Below are positions 1-9,340 of a stretch of 64,000 nucleotides of DNA, piece after piece (position 1 is the first letter of the stretch; every line of letters begins with the position of its first letter). Source of the DNA: Allorhodoferax sp032337135 (lineage in GTDB: Bacteria; Pseudomonadota; Gammaproteobacteria; Burkholderiales; Burkholderiaceae_C); NCBI RefSeq assembly GCF_032337135.1, contig NZ_JAVXZZ010000003.1, positions 124,001 through 188,000 on the forward strand. The letters are read 5' to 3'. The notes beneath the pieces are model-generated. The model was not told the origin of the DNA, made no database searches, and worked only from the letters and a program-made list of their open reading frames with translations. A program made the position numbers and the translations under genes.

Positions 1-14
1 CGCCGCCTGCGCCG

Positions 15-33
15 ACCTTGACTGCGTCAAGGT
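15..33. promoter_or_regulatory. Perfect 8-bp inverted repeat upstream of the sensor gene
   Basis: ACCTTGAC and GTCAAGGT are exact inverse complements around a 3-base spacer (TGC). The shape resembles dyads bound by MerR-type or other dimeric regulators, but the spacer is one base too short for an FNR box. It may belong to a gene to the left of the window or to the gene starting at 140. Function is inferred only from symmetry. Confidence 0.4.
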
Positions 34-139
34 TGCGCAAGCCTGGCGTTCTACACTAAGCTTGGTCAGAGCGACCATGCAGGGTTGAATCAGAAAAACG
101 GCGGCATGTGACCGCTGAAAACGTCGTTGGAGTTCCGAT

Positions 140-3100
140 TTGCGCATCGAGGCAAACGAACAGAGTATTCCCAAGGTCAACCTCCTGGGCATGTTGGGCA
201 TCGCCTTCGTGCTGACCGTGTCCTTGGGCTTGTTCTTCACCTGGGACAGTGCCCAGGAGCACGAGCGCTCCTTGCAGCGCATCCAGCGGTCCGTCTCGGC
301 GCAGACCGAGGGGCGTCTGGCGGCCGAACTCGACTCCGCGGCCAGCTACCTGGAGTTCACCCGTACCCTGACCGAAGACCGGCTGCGCCGAAGCCTGCGC
401 GAGCAGGTCGACTTGGCGATGCAGATTGCCGAAGGGATCCATCGGCGCGATTCCGGTCGGCTCCCCGCGGCGCAGGTGAAACGCCAGATCGTCGAGGCCC
501 TGCGGCCTGCGCGCTTCTACGAAGGCCGGGGCTATTACTTCATCGACAGCATGCAGGGGCAGTTTGTCCTGCTGCCGACAGCGCCGAAGCTCGAAGGAAC
601 GACCAACCTCGACAATCGGGATGACAAGGGCCACTACATCATGCGCGGGCTCATCGATGCGGCGCGCCAGCCCGAGGGGCAGGGGTTTTCCCGTTACCGC
701 TGGTACGCGCCCGATACCCCGAAGGAGATGGCCGACAAGCTAGCCTATGTGCGCTACTTTGCACCGTACGACTGGCTGATCGGTACCGGGGACTACACCT
801 ACAAGTGGGAGCAGCTGCAAAAGCAGGAGGTGATCGCCCGGCTGCGCGGCATGCGCTTCGGCAAGACGGGCTATGTGGGCTTGATCGATCCCGATGGGCA
901 CTCGCTGCTGTCCAACTCCGATCCCGCTCTGGAGGGGCAGCACTACAGTGCGATGCCGCCTGGGGCCGGTGCCGCGGTGGAGGCCCTGTACCGCAAGGCC
1001 ATGCAGGGCGGTGGCGCGGTCCACTACACCTGGCCCGATACACGCAGCGGTACGGCAGTGCAGAAGACCGCGGTGGTGCGGCGCGTCGAGCCTTGGGGCT
1101 GGACCCTGGTGGCCACCATGGAGGACGACGAGTTTGCGCAGGCGCTGCAGCGGGAGCTGGAGATGAATTCCGAGCATGCCGTGCAGCGCTGGCAGCAGCT
1201 GGCAGTCGCATTGGTGGTGGCCTTGCTACTGGGCTCGTTGGTCTCGCTGGCGTTTGCGCGCTGGTCGCGCGTCCTGTTTCGCCGCTACAAGGAAGACATC
1301 GAGCGCGGGCACAGTGCCCTGGCACAGAGCGAAGCGCTGTTCCGTGCGGTGTTCGACAACGCCGCGGTGGGTATTGCGCTGGTCTCGGTCGATGGCTCCT
1401 ACCAGCAGGTCAACCAGGCCTATTGCGAATTCACGGGCTACAGCGCTGATGAACTGCTGCAACCGGGGTTCACGTTCCAGCGCATCACCCATCCCGATGA
1501 TCGGCAGGACAATGTGCAGGGCGTCCGGGGGCTGGTGGAAGGGGATATCGAGCAGTACACCGCAGAGAAGCGTTACCTGCACAAGAGCGGTTCGCAGGTG
1601 TGGGGCAAGCTGGCTACCGTCATCGTGCGCAACCCCGATGGAACGCCGCGCTTCTTCGTGGCGGTGGTGCATGACATCACGGCCCGCAAGGCCTCTGAAA
1701 CCGGCTTGCAACTGGCGGCCAGTGTGTTCCGCCATGCGCGCGAGGCCATCATGGTGACCGACCCCGACGGCACCATCATCGAGGTCAACGATGCCTTCAC
1801 GCAGATCACCGGCTTTTCGCGCAGCGATGCCGTGGGGCAGTCGCCGGGCATTCTCAGTGCCCACCAGCCGAACGCGGCCGCCATCCATGCGGACATGTGG
1901 CAGCGCCTGAAGGACTGTGGCTACTGGTTCGGTGAGATCTGGAACCGGCGCAAGAATGGGGAGCTGTTTGCAGAGTTGCAGACCATCACCGCGGTCTATG
2001 ACAAGGACGGCAAGGTGCTGCACTACGTCTCGCTGTTTTCCGACATCACGCAGATGCTGGAGCAGCGCCAGGTGCTCGAGCGCATTGCCCACTATGACGC
2101 CCTGACCGGCCTGCCCAACCGGGTGTTGCTGGCGGACCGGCTGCACCAGGCCATGGCGCATTGCAAGCGGTCAGATACCTTGCTCGCGGTGGCCTTCCTC
2201 GATCTGGATGGATTCAAGGCGGTCAACGACCGCTGGGGACACGACGCCGGCGACAAGCTCCTGATCACCCTGTCCCAGCGCCTGCATTCAATCCTGCGCG
2301 ATGGCGACACCCTGGCCCGCATGGGGGGTGACGAATTCGTAGTCATCCTGGGTGACCTGCACAGCCCCCAGGACTGCGAGCCGGTGCTCGAGCGCATGCT
2401 GGAAGCAGCGGCGCTGGCCGTGCCGCTGGATCAGGGTTCAGCCCAGGTTTCCGCCAGCATCGGCATAGCGACGTATCCGCAGGATGGCACGGAGCCGGAC
2501 CTGCTGCTGCGTCACGCGGACCAAGCCATGTACCAGGCCAAGCAGGCGGGCAAAAGTCGCTACTGCTTCTTTGACATGGCTCGCGAGAGTGCCATGGTAT
2601 CCCTGCGCGACCAGGTTGCAGCCCTGCGCGAAGCACTGGCGAACAACGAGCTGGTCTTGCACTACCAGCCGAAGATCCGACTGGAAGGCGGGTCAGTGGT
2701 CGGGGTCGAGGCGCTCATTCGATGGAACCATCCGCAGCGCGGCTTGTTGCTGCCCGGTGCATTCCTGCCTGCGATCGAGAGCCATGCCGTGTCCATCGAA
2801 CTGGGGGAGTGGGTCGTGGGTACCGCGTTGGCGCAGTTGGCGCGTTGGCGGGAGGAGGGCATGGACATTGGCATCAGTGTCAACATCGGTGCCCATCAGT
2901 TGCAGCATGGCGCTTTCCCGGAGTTCCTCGCCGACGTGCTGTCGCAGTACCCGCAGGTTCCAGCGCATTGCCTGGAAGTGGAGGTACTGGAAACCAGCGC
3001 CGTCAAGGGGGTGGATGCCGTCGTGCAAACATTGCAGGCCTGCGCCGGCTTGGGCGTAGCGTTTGCGCTGGATGATTTTGGAACCGGATATTCGTCCTTG

Positions 3101-3391
3101 TCGCATTTGCGGCACCTTCCGGCGCAGACGCTCAAGATCGACCAGAGCTTTGTGCGGGACATGGAGGTCGATGCCGACGACCGTGCCATGGTCGAAGGGG
3201 TCATCGGTTTGGCCCGGGTCTTCGACCTCTCGGTAGTGGGCGAAGGGGTGGAGACGCGGGCTGCTGCCGAGTTGCTGCGCAGTCTTGGGTGCGACTACGC
3301 CCAGGGCTACGGCATTGCACGCCCCATGCCGGGCGACGTGTTTCCTGCGTGGTTGCAGCAGTGGCTGGATGACCCGCAGTGGAGCGCGTGA
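140..3391 (+). CDS. Cache-PAS-PAS-GGDEF-EAL membrane c-di-GMP signalling protein
   Basis: Inner-membrane receptor that probably makes and/or degrades cyclic di-GMP. Membrane helices lie near residues 15-33 and 353-372 and bracket a periplasmic Cache-type sensor with two modules (GRGYYFID near 130, GKTGYVGLIDPDG near 242). Two PAS domains follow (about 398-510 and 524-640), then a diguanylate cyclase domain with intact GGDEF near 728, then an EAL domain with intact EAL near 857 and DDFGTGYSS. Both active-site signatures are complete, so either or both activities are possible. The start is TTG, chosen because a GGAG lies 7 bases upstream. It stands alone, convergent with the next gene. The ligand cannot be told from the sequence. 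Confidence 0.9.
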   Translation: MRIEANEQSIPKVNLLGMLGIAFVLTVSLGLFFTWDSAQEHERSLQRIQRSVSAQTEGRLAAELDSAASYLEFTRTLTEDRLRRSLREQVDLAMQIAEGIHRRDSGRLPAAQVKRQIVEALRPARFYEGRGYYFIDSMQGQFVLLPTAPKLEGTTNLDNRDDKGHYIMRGLIDAARQPEGQGFSRYRWYAPDTPKEMADKLAYVRYFAPYDWLIGTGDYTYKWEQLQKQEVIARLRGMRFGKTGYVGLIDPDGHSLLSNSDPALEGQHYSAMPPGAGAAVEALYRKAMQGGGAVHYTWPDTRSGTAVQKTAVVRRVEPWGWTLVATMEDDEFAQALQRELEMNSEHAVQRWQQLAVALVVALLLGSLVSLAFARWSRVLFRRYKEDIERGHSALAQSEALFRAVFDNAAVGIALVSVDGSYQQVNQAYCEFTGYSADELLQPGFTFQRITHPDDRQDNVQGVRGLVEGDIEQYTAEKRYLHKSGSQVWGKLATVIVRNPDGTPRFFVAVVHDITARKASETGLQLAASVFRHAREAIMVTDPDGTIIEVNDAFTQITGFSRSDAVGQSPGILSAHQPNAAAIHADMWQRLKDCGYWFGEIWNRRKNGELFAELQTITAVYDKDGKVLHYVSLFSDITQMLEQRQVLERIAHYDALTGLPNRVLLADRLHQAMAHCKRSDTLLAVAFLDLDGFKAVNDRWGHDAGDKLLITLSQRLHSILRDGDTLARMGGDEFVVILGDLHSPQDCEPVLERMLEAAALAVPLDQGSAQVSASIGIATYPQDGTEPDLLLRHADQAMYQAKQAGKSRYCFFDMARESAMVSLRDQVAALREALANNELVLHYQPKIRLEGGSVVGVEALIRWNHPQRGLLLPGAFLPAIESHAVSIELGEWVVGTALAQLARWREEGMDIGISVNIGAHQLQHGAFPEFLADVLSQYPQVPAHCLEVEVLETSAVKGVDAVVQTLQACAGLGVAFALDDFGTGYSSLSHLRHLPAQTLKIDQSFVRDMEVDADDRAMVEGVIGLARVFDLSVVGEGVETRAAAELLRSLGCDYAQGYGIARPMPGDVFPAWLQQWLDDPQWSA

Positions 3392-3427
3392 CCCCGGACC
3401 ACTGCGACCTCGCTTGATGGGGCCGCT

Positions 3428-4129
3428 CTAGTGGGGCGTCGGTGGGTCTTGTCGTGCGGCCAGCGCGTCATCCCACAGGTGCTTGGAGATGTGCTGGCTG
3501 AGCTTCTCTACCGTGGCCTCGATGAAGTCGGCGTGTAGTTCATGGCCAATGAACGGCACCACTTCGGCGGTCAGGTCCAGGCCCAGGTCGCGCACGCGGT
3601 AGGCCCCGGCAATGGTGTGGTGGTACGACACGGTGCTGTCGTTCTTGCCATGCAGGAAGTGGATGGTGCCGCGGTAGCGGTCGTCCTCGGGCAGGTTGGC
3701 AAAGCGCCCGGCAATGGCCACCACGCGGCTGGCCGGGGCGGGAGCGCACTGGGTGCTTTCCAGCACCAGTGTGGCACCCTGGCCGAAGCCCACCAGGGCG
3801 GTGGCATCGGAAGCGACGCCGGTCTGGGTCTGCCACCAGGCGATGGCACGCTGAAAGCGCGGCAAGGCCTGCTGCACTTCGGTCTGCCATGCGGCTTCGT
3901 CACCGGCAGGTACGGGCCCCAGCCACTGGCGAGCATCGCTTCCTGTCGCGGCGTGGGGCGCCTGGATGCAGGCCACCAAGGCCTGCGGGAATACGGCAGC
4001 CAGGGCCTGCGCACAGGGCACCATGGCCTGGGCATCGGTGAATTCACCGTGAAACAGCAGTACCAGTTGGGCGGCTTGCTCGGGTCGCTGCACCACCAAG
4101 GCAGCGAGATCCATTGAATTTTCGGTCAT
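3428..4129 (-). CDS. YpfH-like alpha/beta hydrolase with the catalytic serine replaced
   Basis: Cytosolic alpha/beta-hydrolase that aligns by eye with E. coli YpfH esterase along its length (LLFHG, RQW, GATLVLES, FLHGKND, IGHELH, KHLWDDAL). The nucleophile elbow expected as G-F-S-Q-G reads G-F-G-Q-G: codon 3782-3784 encodes Gly at residue about 116. Asp (HGKND) and His (GHE) remain. Without the serine, esterase activity by the usual mechanism should be lost, so this is a pseudoenzyme, a different activity, or a sequence error. I use the ATG at 4129; an upstream in-frame TTG at 4162 is also possible. It is divergent from gshA, about 100 bases apart. Confidence 0.8.
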   Translation of the reverse strand: MTENSMDLAALVVQRPEQAAQLVLLFHGEFTDAQAMVPCAQALAAVFPQALVACIQAPHAATGSDARQWLGPVPAGDEAAWQTEVQQALPRFQRAIAWWQTQTGVASDATALVGFGQGATLVLESTQCAPAPASRVVAIAGRFANLPEDDRYRGTIHFLHGKNDSTVSYHHTIAGAYRVRDLGLDLTAEVVPFIGHELHADFIEATVEKLSQHISKHLWDDALAARQDPPTPH

Positions 4130-4230
4130 GGCCACAATGTATACCGTCTTGTCCTTAATCAAGCGAATGGCAAGGCTTCGCGCTCTGTGCTACCGTTCGC
4201 CCCCCGTTACGAGTCTGAAAGGGTCTCATC

Positions 4231-5748
4231 ATGGTTGGTTTGCAGGAGGCCCTGGGTGGCATCGATCCGCAGCGCCTGCAGGGCATGCGCCGGGGACTGG
4301 AAAAGGAAAGCCTGCGCGCTTTGCCGGGGGGCCGTGTGGCACTCACTCCGCACCCGAAGGCACTGGGCTCGGCGCTGACCCATCCGCACATCACCACCGA
4401 TTTCAGCGAATCGCAGCTGGAGCTCATCACCGGCGTGCACGCGGATGCGCAATCCTGTGTCGATGAACTCGACGCCGTCTCGCGCTTCGTGGCGCAGAAC
4501 CTGGACGAGGAAATGATGTGGGTGTCGAGCATGCCCTGCGGCTTGCCTGCCGACGACGACATTCCCTTGGGGCAGTACGGTACATCGAATGTCGGGCGTT
4601 CCAAGACGGTGTACCGCCGCGGCCTGGGTTACCGCTACGGCCGGCGCATGCAAACCATTTCGGGCATCCACTACAACTGGTCGCTACCGGGCGTGAGCAG
4701 CGCCGAGTACTTCGCCCTCATCCGCAACTTCCGCCGCCACGCCTTCCTGCTGATGTACCTGTTCGGTGCCAGCCCAGCCGTGTGTTCCACCTTCGTGGCC
4801 GGGCGCAACCACGCCCTGCAACCGCTGAGCGAACACACGTTGTACCTGCCCTACGCCACCTCGCTGCGCATGGGACGGCTGGGTTACCAGAGCGAAGCCC
4901 AGGCCTCGCTGGCCGTGAGCTACAACAATCTGGAAGGCTATGGCCGCACGTTAGAGGCGGCGCTGACCCAGCCCTATGCCGCCTACGAGGCCATCGGCAT
5001 GCGTTCCCCCGACGGCACCTACCGCCAGCTCAACACGCATCTGCTGCAGATCGAGAACGAGTTCTACGGCACCATCCGACCCAAGCGCGTCATCCGCAGT
5101 GGCGAGCGCCCCTTGCATGCGCTGCGCGAGCGCGGTGTCGAATACGTGGAGGTGCGGCTCATGGACCTGGACCCATTCGAGACCGTGGGCATCAACACCC
5201 GCACCATGCAGTTCCTCGACGTGTTCCTGCTGCACTGCCTGCGCTCGCCCAGCGCCGACGATACGCCGGCAGAGATCATGGCCCTGGGGCGCAACCAGCA
5301 CCTGGTGGCCGAGCGCGGACGCGAGCCGGGTCTGCAATTGGAGCGTGGTGACGGCAAGGTTACCCTGACCGACTGGGGGCGCGAACTGGTGGCGCAGATG
5401 GTGCCGATTGCCCAGGCCATGGATGCTGCATTGGGCACCGATGCCTATGGCCAGGCCGTATCCCATGCACAGCGGCTGCTGGACCACCCGGAAGAGACGC
5501 CTTCAGCACGGGTACTGCAGGCCATCACGGAGCAGCATGCGGGCTCCTTCGTGGGCTTTGTGCGGGCCCAAAGCCGGGCTATCCATGCCGAACTGCTGTC
5601 CCGCCCGCTCGACGCCGCCCAACAGGAAGCCTTTGTTCGCGAGAGTGCCGAATCCGTGGCCGAGCAGGCCCGCATCGAAGCCGCAGACACCATGGATTTC
5701 GATCGCTACCTGGCGCAGTACCTTTCGCACGACAAACTCGTGGTCTGA
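4231..5748 (+). CDS. gshA: Glutamate-cysteine ligase (proteobacterial GshA type)
   Basis: Catalyses the first, ATP-dependent step of glutathione synthesis, joining glutamate and cysteine in the cytosol. At 505 residues it matches the long E. coli-type family. The N-terminal block (GLEKESLR near residue 22, then HPHITTDFSESQLELITG near 50-67) and EVRLMDLDPF near 310 are characteristic of the family. The ATG has an AAAGGG-type ribosome site about 8 bases upstream. It is single, divergent from the YpfH-like gene and convergent with the phasin-like gene, with a terminator between that serves the latter. No gshB is in this window. Confidence 0.95.
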   Translation: MVGLQEALGGIDPQRLQGMRRGLEKESLRALPGGRVALTPHPKALGSALTHPHITTDFSESQLELITGVHADAQSCVDELDAVSRFVAQNLDEEMMWVSSMPCGLPADDDIPLGQYGTSNVGRSKTVYRRGLGYRYGRRMQTISGIHYNWSLPGVSSAEYFALIRNFRRHAFLLMYLFGASPAVCSTFVAGRNHALQPLSEHTLYLPYATSLRMGRLGYQSEAQASLAVSYNNLEGYGRTLEAALTQPYAAYEAIGMRSPDGTYRQLNTHLLQIENEFYGTIRPKRVIRSGERPLHALRERGVEYVEVRLMDLDPFETVGINTRTMQFLDVFLLHCLRSPSADDTPAEIMALGRNQHLVAERGREPGLQLERGDGKVTLTDWGRELVAQMVPIAQAMDAALGTDAYGQAVSHAQRLLDHPEETPSARVLQAITEQHAGSFVGFVRAQSRAIHAELLSRPLDAAQQEAFVRESAESVAEQARIEAADTMDFDRYLAQYLSHDKLVV

Positions 5749-5779
5749 TTCGCGTGCCCCCGCGTTTCGATGCACCATG

Positions 5780-5803
5780 AAAAAAGCCGCCCGAGGGCGG
5801 CTT
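5780..5803 (-). terminator. Intrinsic terminator of the phasin-like gene
   Basis: An 8-bp perfect stem (AAGCCGCC/GGCGGCTT) with a CGAG loop is followed on the minus strand by six T. It sits 22 bases beyond the stop of the minus-strand gene at 5825. Read on the plus strand it lacks a T run, so it is at best a weak terminator for gshA. Confidence 0.85.
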
Positions 5804-5824
5804 CGTCATTCACGTGAGGGTGAA

Positions 5825-6403
5825 TTAAGCGGCAACGGCTTCAGCAGCCTTGGCAGCCTTCTTGGCAACCGGAGCGGCCTTCTTGGCCACGGGAGCAACC
5901 TTCTTGGCGACAGTGCGCTTGACGGAAGCAACCTTCACCTTGGCCTTGCCACCGGCGATCTTGCTGGCGAACTCGCTGGTGCGCACTTCGATCTGGGTAG
6001 CAACCTTGGTAGCGGCTTGGGCGGCGGGCACCACGGCCACGGCCACGGGGCCCAGGTCCAGGCCGGTAGCCTTTTCGAAGCGGCTGGCGTTGGCGGCGAC
6101 TTGCTCGATGCCCTTGCCGGCCAGTTCGACGGTCTTGTTCACGGCGACTTCAGCGCTGTCGGAAGTCAGCACCACGCCTTGGGCGTAGAAGGAAGTGACC
6201 TTCTTCTGGGCAGCCAGGGCGTTGTTGCGCACGTCGGCGTTCAGGCGCTTGCCGGCCTTCTTGACAGCAGCGGCCCAGCTCTGGTCCACGTAGCTGATGG
6301 CGCGCTCGTTGCCCACGCGGTAGGCGGTGATCACGTTCTTGGCGGTGTTGCCGTAGGTCTGGACCAGTTCGTTGGTAACAGCGGCGAGGTTCTTGTTGGA
6401 CAT
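5825..6403 (-). CDS. Phasin-like protein with histone-H1-like Ala/Lys-rich tail
   Basis: The 192-residue protein has an alpha-helical, Ala-rich N-terminal part of about 140 residues resembling polyhydroxyalkanoate-granule phasin-type proteins. It ends in a basic tail of repeated A-K-K-A/V-A-P-V units, like histone H1 or the tail of PhaF. I infer a granule- or nucleoid-associated structural protein; PhaF-like proteins are known to do both, but direct homology is not proven here. The ATG at 6403 is preferred because AGGAG lies 8 bases upstream; a GTG at 6412 overlaps that site. A strong terminator follows. It is monocistronic. Confidence 0.7.
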   Translation of the reverse strand: MSNKNLAAVTNELVQTYGNTAKNVITAYRVGNERAISYVDQSWAAAVKKAGKRLNADVRNNALAAQKKVTSFYAQGVVLTSDSAEVAVNKTVELAGKGIEQVAANASRFEKATGLDLGPVAVAVVPAAQAATKVATQIEVRTSEFASKIAGGKAKVKVASVKRTVAKKVAPVAKKAAPVAKKAAKAAEAVAA

Positions 6404-6579
6404 GGTCGTCACTCCTGAGTGCGGTTGATGATGGAACGGATTGTCCGAATGCGGCCTAGTGAAGGCACCTTAAATCCTGCGGCTTTCCTAGAGGGGGCTG
6501 TCTAAGCGTGGAGGTGTGTGGAAACTGCCCCACAATCTCGCCTGGACACAAGCAGCAGAGCATCGAAAGCAAGGCAGAC

Positions 6580-7527
6580 ATGGCAATTCAGTGGTTTCCG
6601 GGGCACATGCACCTCACGCGCAAGGCAATTGCCGAGCGCATCAAGGACATCGATGTAGTCATCGAACTGCTGGACGCCCGCCTGCCGGGGTCCAGTGCCA
6701 ACCCCATGCTGGCCGAGCTGACCAAGGGCAAGCCGGCGCTGAAGGTGCTCAACAAGCAGGACCTGGCAGACCCCGAACGAACAGCGCTTTGGCTAGCGCA
6801 CTACAACGCCCAGGAGGGCGTGCGGGCCATTCCGCTCGATGCCAGCAACACCGCACCGGCCAAGGCGCTGATCGCTGCTTGCCATGAACTGGCGCCGAAC
6901 CGGCGCGGGCTGGCCAAGCCCATGCGGGTGCTGATCTGCGGCATTCCCAACGTGGGCAAGTCCACGCTCATCAATACTTTGAAGGGCAAACGTGCTGCCA
7001 AGACCGGCGACGAAGCCGGTGTCACCAAGATGGAACAGCGCATCACCATCGCGGACGACTTCTACCTGTACGACACACCGGGCGTGCTGTGGCCAAAGAT
7101 CATCGTGGCCAAGACCGGCTACAACCTGGCCGCCAGCGGTGCCGTGGGGCGCAATGCCTTCGATGAGGAAGAGGTGGCGCTGGAAATGCTGGACTACCTG
7201 CGCCAGAGCTACGCGCCCCTGCTGGAAGCACGCTACAAGCTGCAGGGCGTCGCCAGCATGACGGACGAGCAGTTGCTGGACGCGCTGGGGCGCAAGCGCG
7301 GTGCGCTGCAAAGCGGTGGCAAGGTCAACCTGCAGAAGGCCGCCGAGATCGCGATCATGGACTTCCGCGCCAACAGCCTCGGGCGCATCACGCTGGAAAC
7401 ACCGAGTGAGTTTGCACAGTGGCTCGCCGAAGGACAGCAACTCGACGCCGAGCGCCAGCTGCGCAAGGAAGCCTTGGCAGAAGCGAAGCTGATCCGCGTG
7501 AAGAAAAAGCCGGCACCGAAAGTCTGA
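6580..7527 (+). CDS. ylqF: Circularly permuted ribosome biogenesis GTPase, YlqF/RbgA family
   Basis: Cytosolic GTPase of the YlqF/RbgA family, which in Bacillus assists 50S subunit maturation. The circular permutation is visible: the G4 motif NKQD (near residue 60) precedes G1 (GIPNVGKST, near 122) and G3 (DTPGV, near 165). The N-terminus MAIQWFPGHM is typical of the family. The start is the ATG at 6580 with AAGG 6 bases upstream; a longer frame from 6508 has no ribosome site. It is alone between divergent and convergent neighbours. The exact ribosomal role in proteobacteria is less well defined. Confidence 0.92.
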   Translation: MAIQWFPGHMHLTRKAIAERIKDIDVVIELLDARLPGSSANPMLAELTKGKPALKVLNKQDLADPERTALWLAHYNAQEGVRAIPLDASNTAPAKALIAACHELAPNRRGLAKPMRVLICGIPNVGKSTLINTLKGKRAAKTGDEAGVTKMEQRITIADDFYLYDTPGVLWPKIIVAKTGYNLAASGAVGRNAFDEEEVALEMLDYLRQSYAPLLEARYKLQGVASMTDEQLLDALGRKRGALQSGGKVNLQKAAEIAIMDFRANSLGRITLETPSEFAQWLAEGQQLDAERQLRKEALAEAKLIRVKKKPAPKV

Positions 7528-7547
7528 GCGCGAAAGCGCCAGCGCCC

Positions 7548-8528
7548 TTACCAGGGCATGCGTCGCGGGCCGAAGCCTGCGGGTGGCATGCCTGGACGCG
7601 GTGTCGGCGTGCCATTGGCTGGCCCTCCCGCGCCACTGTTGCTGGGTGTGCCCCGAAAGCATCCGACCGTGTACGGGTACTCCCGCGTCAGCACGTAGTG
7701 GTACATCACGACCTCGGTACCGTCCCACAGCACCTTGCTGGTGCGGCCATGGCATTCGTCGAGGTCGGCATTGGTCAGTTCACGTCCGTTTTCGTCGAAC
7801 ATGCTGTAGATGCCGAATCCGTCCAGTGCATAGCCGAGCAGGCGACTCCTGTCCTGTGCTCCCGGTATGCATGGACTGGGCCCATGGTAGTGGTACTGGC
7901 CGCTGCGCTCGGGATGGCCGTTGCAGCGGTCCTGGACCTCGTGGGCGACAGCATCACGGCCCTCGCCATCCAGTGCGTTGAATACGGCAACGCCGTCCAG
8001 CATGACGCCAATGGCACCCATGGGCAGACACGAGGCCTGGGCTGCTAGGGCAGGCATTGCGGCAACGGTGTAGCTGCGCACCATGGGTGTGATGGTGTTG
8101 GGGTTGCGGTCCCACTGGTACGCCGGGTCACTGCGCGCTATAGGGAAGGTTCCTGTTCCATGGCTGGCGGGGACGCCATTGGTGCCGATGCTGCGCATCG
8201 CACCGGAAAGGGTAATGTCCAGCCAGCCGTGGGTCCAGGCGACGTCGCCAGCGACAAAGGCCTTGCGCGTGCTGTCCCAGGTGCTCCCGGCAATCCACGG
8301 CCCCTGGGCATGGGCACCGCCGCCGCCCATGGGGGTGCGACAGGCCCAGACATGGCCGGCCTGGGGCGCGTGGCTGATTTTGCCGTCGCCCAGGGGGAGT
8401 GCCCGCGGGTCAAGCGCGCGGGCATCGCCCGCATCATGGGCGTGAGACACGGGGGCGACTAGCTGCAGCGCCAGCCATGGAAGCAGCACCGTGGCGAGGC
8501 GTCGAGATCGCGTGACGTCGTTGGGCAT
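7548..8528 (-). CDS. Secreted YHYH-domain protein
   Basis: A 326-residue exported protein. Residues about 10-30 form a hydrophobic signal ending in SHAHDA, probably cleaved after Ala. The family-defining motif YHYHGPSPC is near residue 213, followed by LLGYALDGFGIY. The C-terminus is Pro/Gly-rich. The function of YHYH proteins is unknown; the His/Tyr-rich motif suggests metal binding. It is divergent from the two-component pair, and a CusR-like box at 8590-8606 lies between them, so co-regulation with the regulator gene is plausible. Upstream AAGGAGAAG supports the start. Confidence 0.85.
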   Translation of the reverse strand: MPNDVTRSRRLATVLLPWLALQLVAPVSHAHDAGDARALDPRALPLGDGKISHAPQAGHVWACRTPMGGGGAHAQGPWIAGSTWDSTRKAFVAGDVAWTHGWLDITLSGAMRSIGTNGVPASHGTGTFPIARSDPAYQWDRNPNTITPMVRSYTVAAMPALAAQASCLPMGAIGVMLDGVAVFNALDGEGRDAVAHEVQDRCNGHPERSGQYHYHGPSPCIPGAQDRSRLLGYALDGFGIYSMFDENGRELTNADLDECHGRTSKVLWDGTEVVMYHYVLTREYPYTVGCFRGTPSNSGAGGPANGTPTPRPGMPPAGFGPRRMPW

Positions 8529-8589
8529 GGTCTTCTCCTTGGGGTGGCGCCATGGTGGCTGCCCTGGATGACCGTTGACCCTGGGTCTG

Positions 8590-8606
8590 CATGACAGTTT
8601 TGTAAT
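8590..8606. promoter_or_regulatory. CusR/CopR-like operator box, copy 1
   Basis: The sequence CATGACA-GTTT-TGTAAT fits the half-site/N4/half-site pattern ATGACA-N4-TGTCAT known for CusR/CopR-type response regulators, with one mismatch. It lies between the divergent YHYH gene and the response-regulator gene at 8654. The same motif, differing only in the four spacer bases, recurs in reverse orientation at 15707-15723. Confidence 0.6.
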
Positions 8607-8653
8607 GGCATGGGCGCCGTGGCGCGCGTATGCTGGAGCCTGAGCGAGGACCT

Positions 8654-9340
8654 ATGAATATCCTGTTGGTGGAAGACGAGCCCAAGATCGCCGCCTTTGT
8701 CATGGCCGGCTTCAAGGAGCAGGGCATGCTGCTGGACCATTGCGACAACGGCAATGAGGGCTACGAGCGCGCCATGCATGGCGCCTACGATGCCGTGGTG
8801 CTGGACATCATGCTGCCCGGGCGCGACGGCTTGTCTATCCTCAAGGGAATGCGGCGTGGCGGCATCGCCACTCCGGTCATCCTTCTTACGGCGCGCAACG
8901 AACTCGAAGACCGCATCGACGGATTGCACAGCGGCGCCGACGACTACCTGGCCAAACCCTTCTATGTGGAGGAACTGGTGGCGCGCGTGCAGGCACTGGT
9001 GCGCAGGGTGAGTGGCGAGCGGCAGAACATCCTGGCGGTGGGTGACCTCCGGCTGGACCGAATCACCCGGGAGGTGACCTGGAAAGCGCAGAGCGTGGAC
9101 CTGACGGGACGTGAATTCAACCTTATCGAGTACCTGATGCGCTCGCCAGGGCGTGTGTTCACCCGCACCCAGATTCTGGAGCATGTGTGGGGCTACGACT
9201 TCGATCCCAGCACCAATGTGGTCGATGTCTGCATCCAGCGCATCCGCAAGAAGCTCTCCGCCATTGGCGTGGCGGACGGCACGGAGTCGCCGATTGATAG
9301 CGTGCGCGGTGTGGGGTACCGCTTCAGGAAGACAGCCTGA
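8654..9340 (+). CDS. OmpR-family response regulator, CusR/IrlR-like
   Basis: Two-domain DNA-binding response regulator of 228 residues. The receiver domain (1-115) carries VEDEP, the phospho-acceptor Asp in VVLDIMLPGRDG (near 51) and the conserved Lys in LAKPF (near 101). The C-terminal winged helix ends in RGVGYRFRK. Similarity to the CusR/IrlR heavy-metal subgroup is by eye. The start is the ATG at 8654 with GAGGA upstream, not the longer 8630 frame. Its stop overlaps the histidine kinase start by one base. A CusR-like box lies 48 bases upstream, suggesting autoregulation. Confidence 0.92.
   Translation: MNILLVEDEPKIAAFVMAGFKEQGMLLDHCDNGNEGYERAMHGAYDAVVLDIMLPGRDGLSILKGMRRGGIATPVILLTARNELEDRIDGLHSGADDYLAKPFYVEELVARVQALVRRVSGERQNILAVGDLRLDRITREVTWKAQSVDLTGREFNLIEYLMRSPGRVFTRTQILEHVWGYDFDPSTNVVDVCIQRIRKKLSAIGVADGTESPIDSVRGVGYRFRKTA

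Noticed and set aside
15..33. FNR box
   Set aside because: The half-site spacing is 3 rather than 4 bases.
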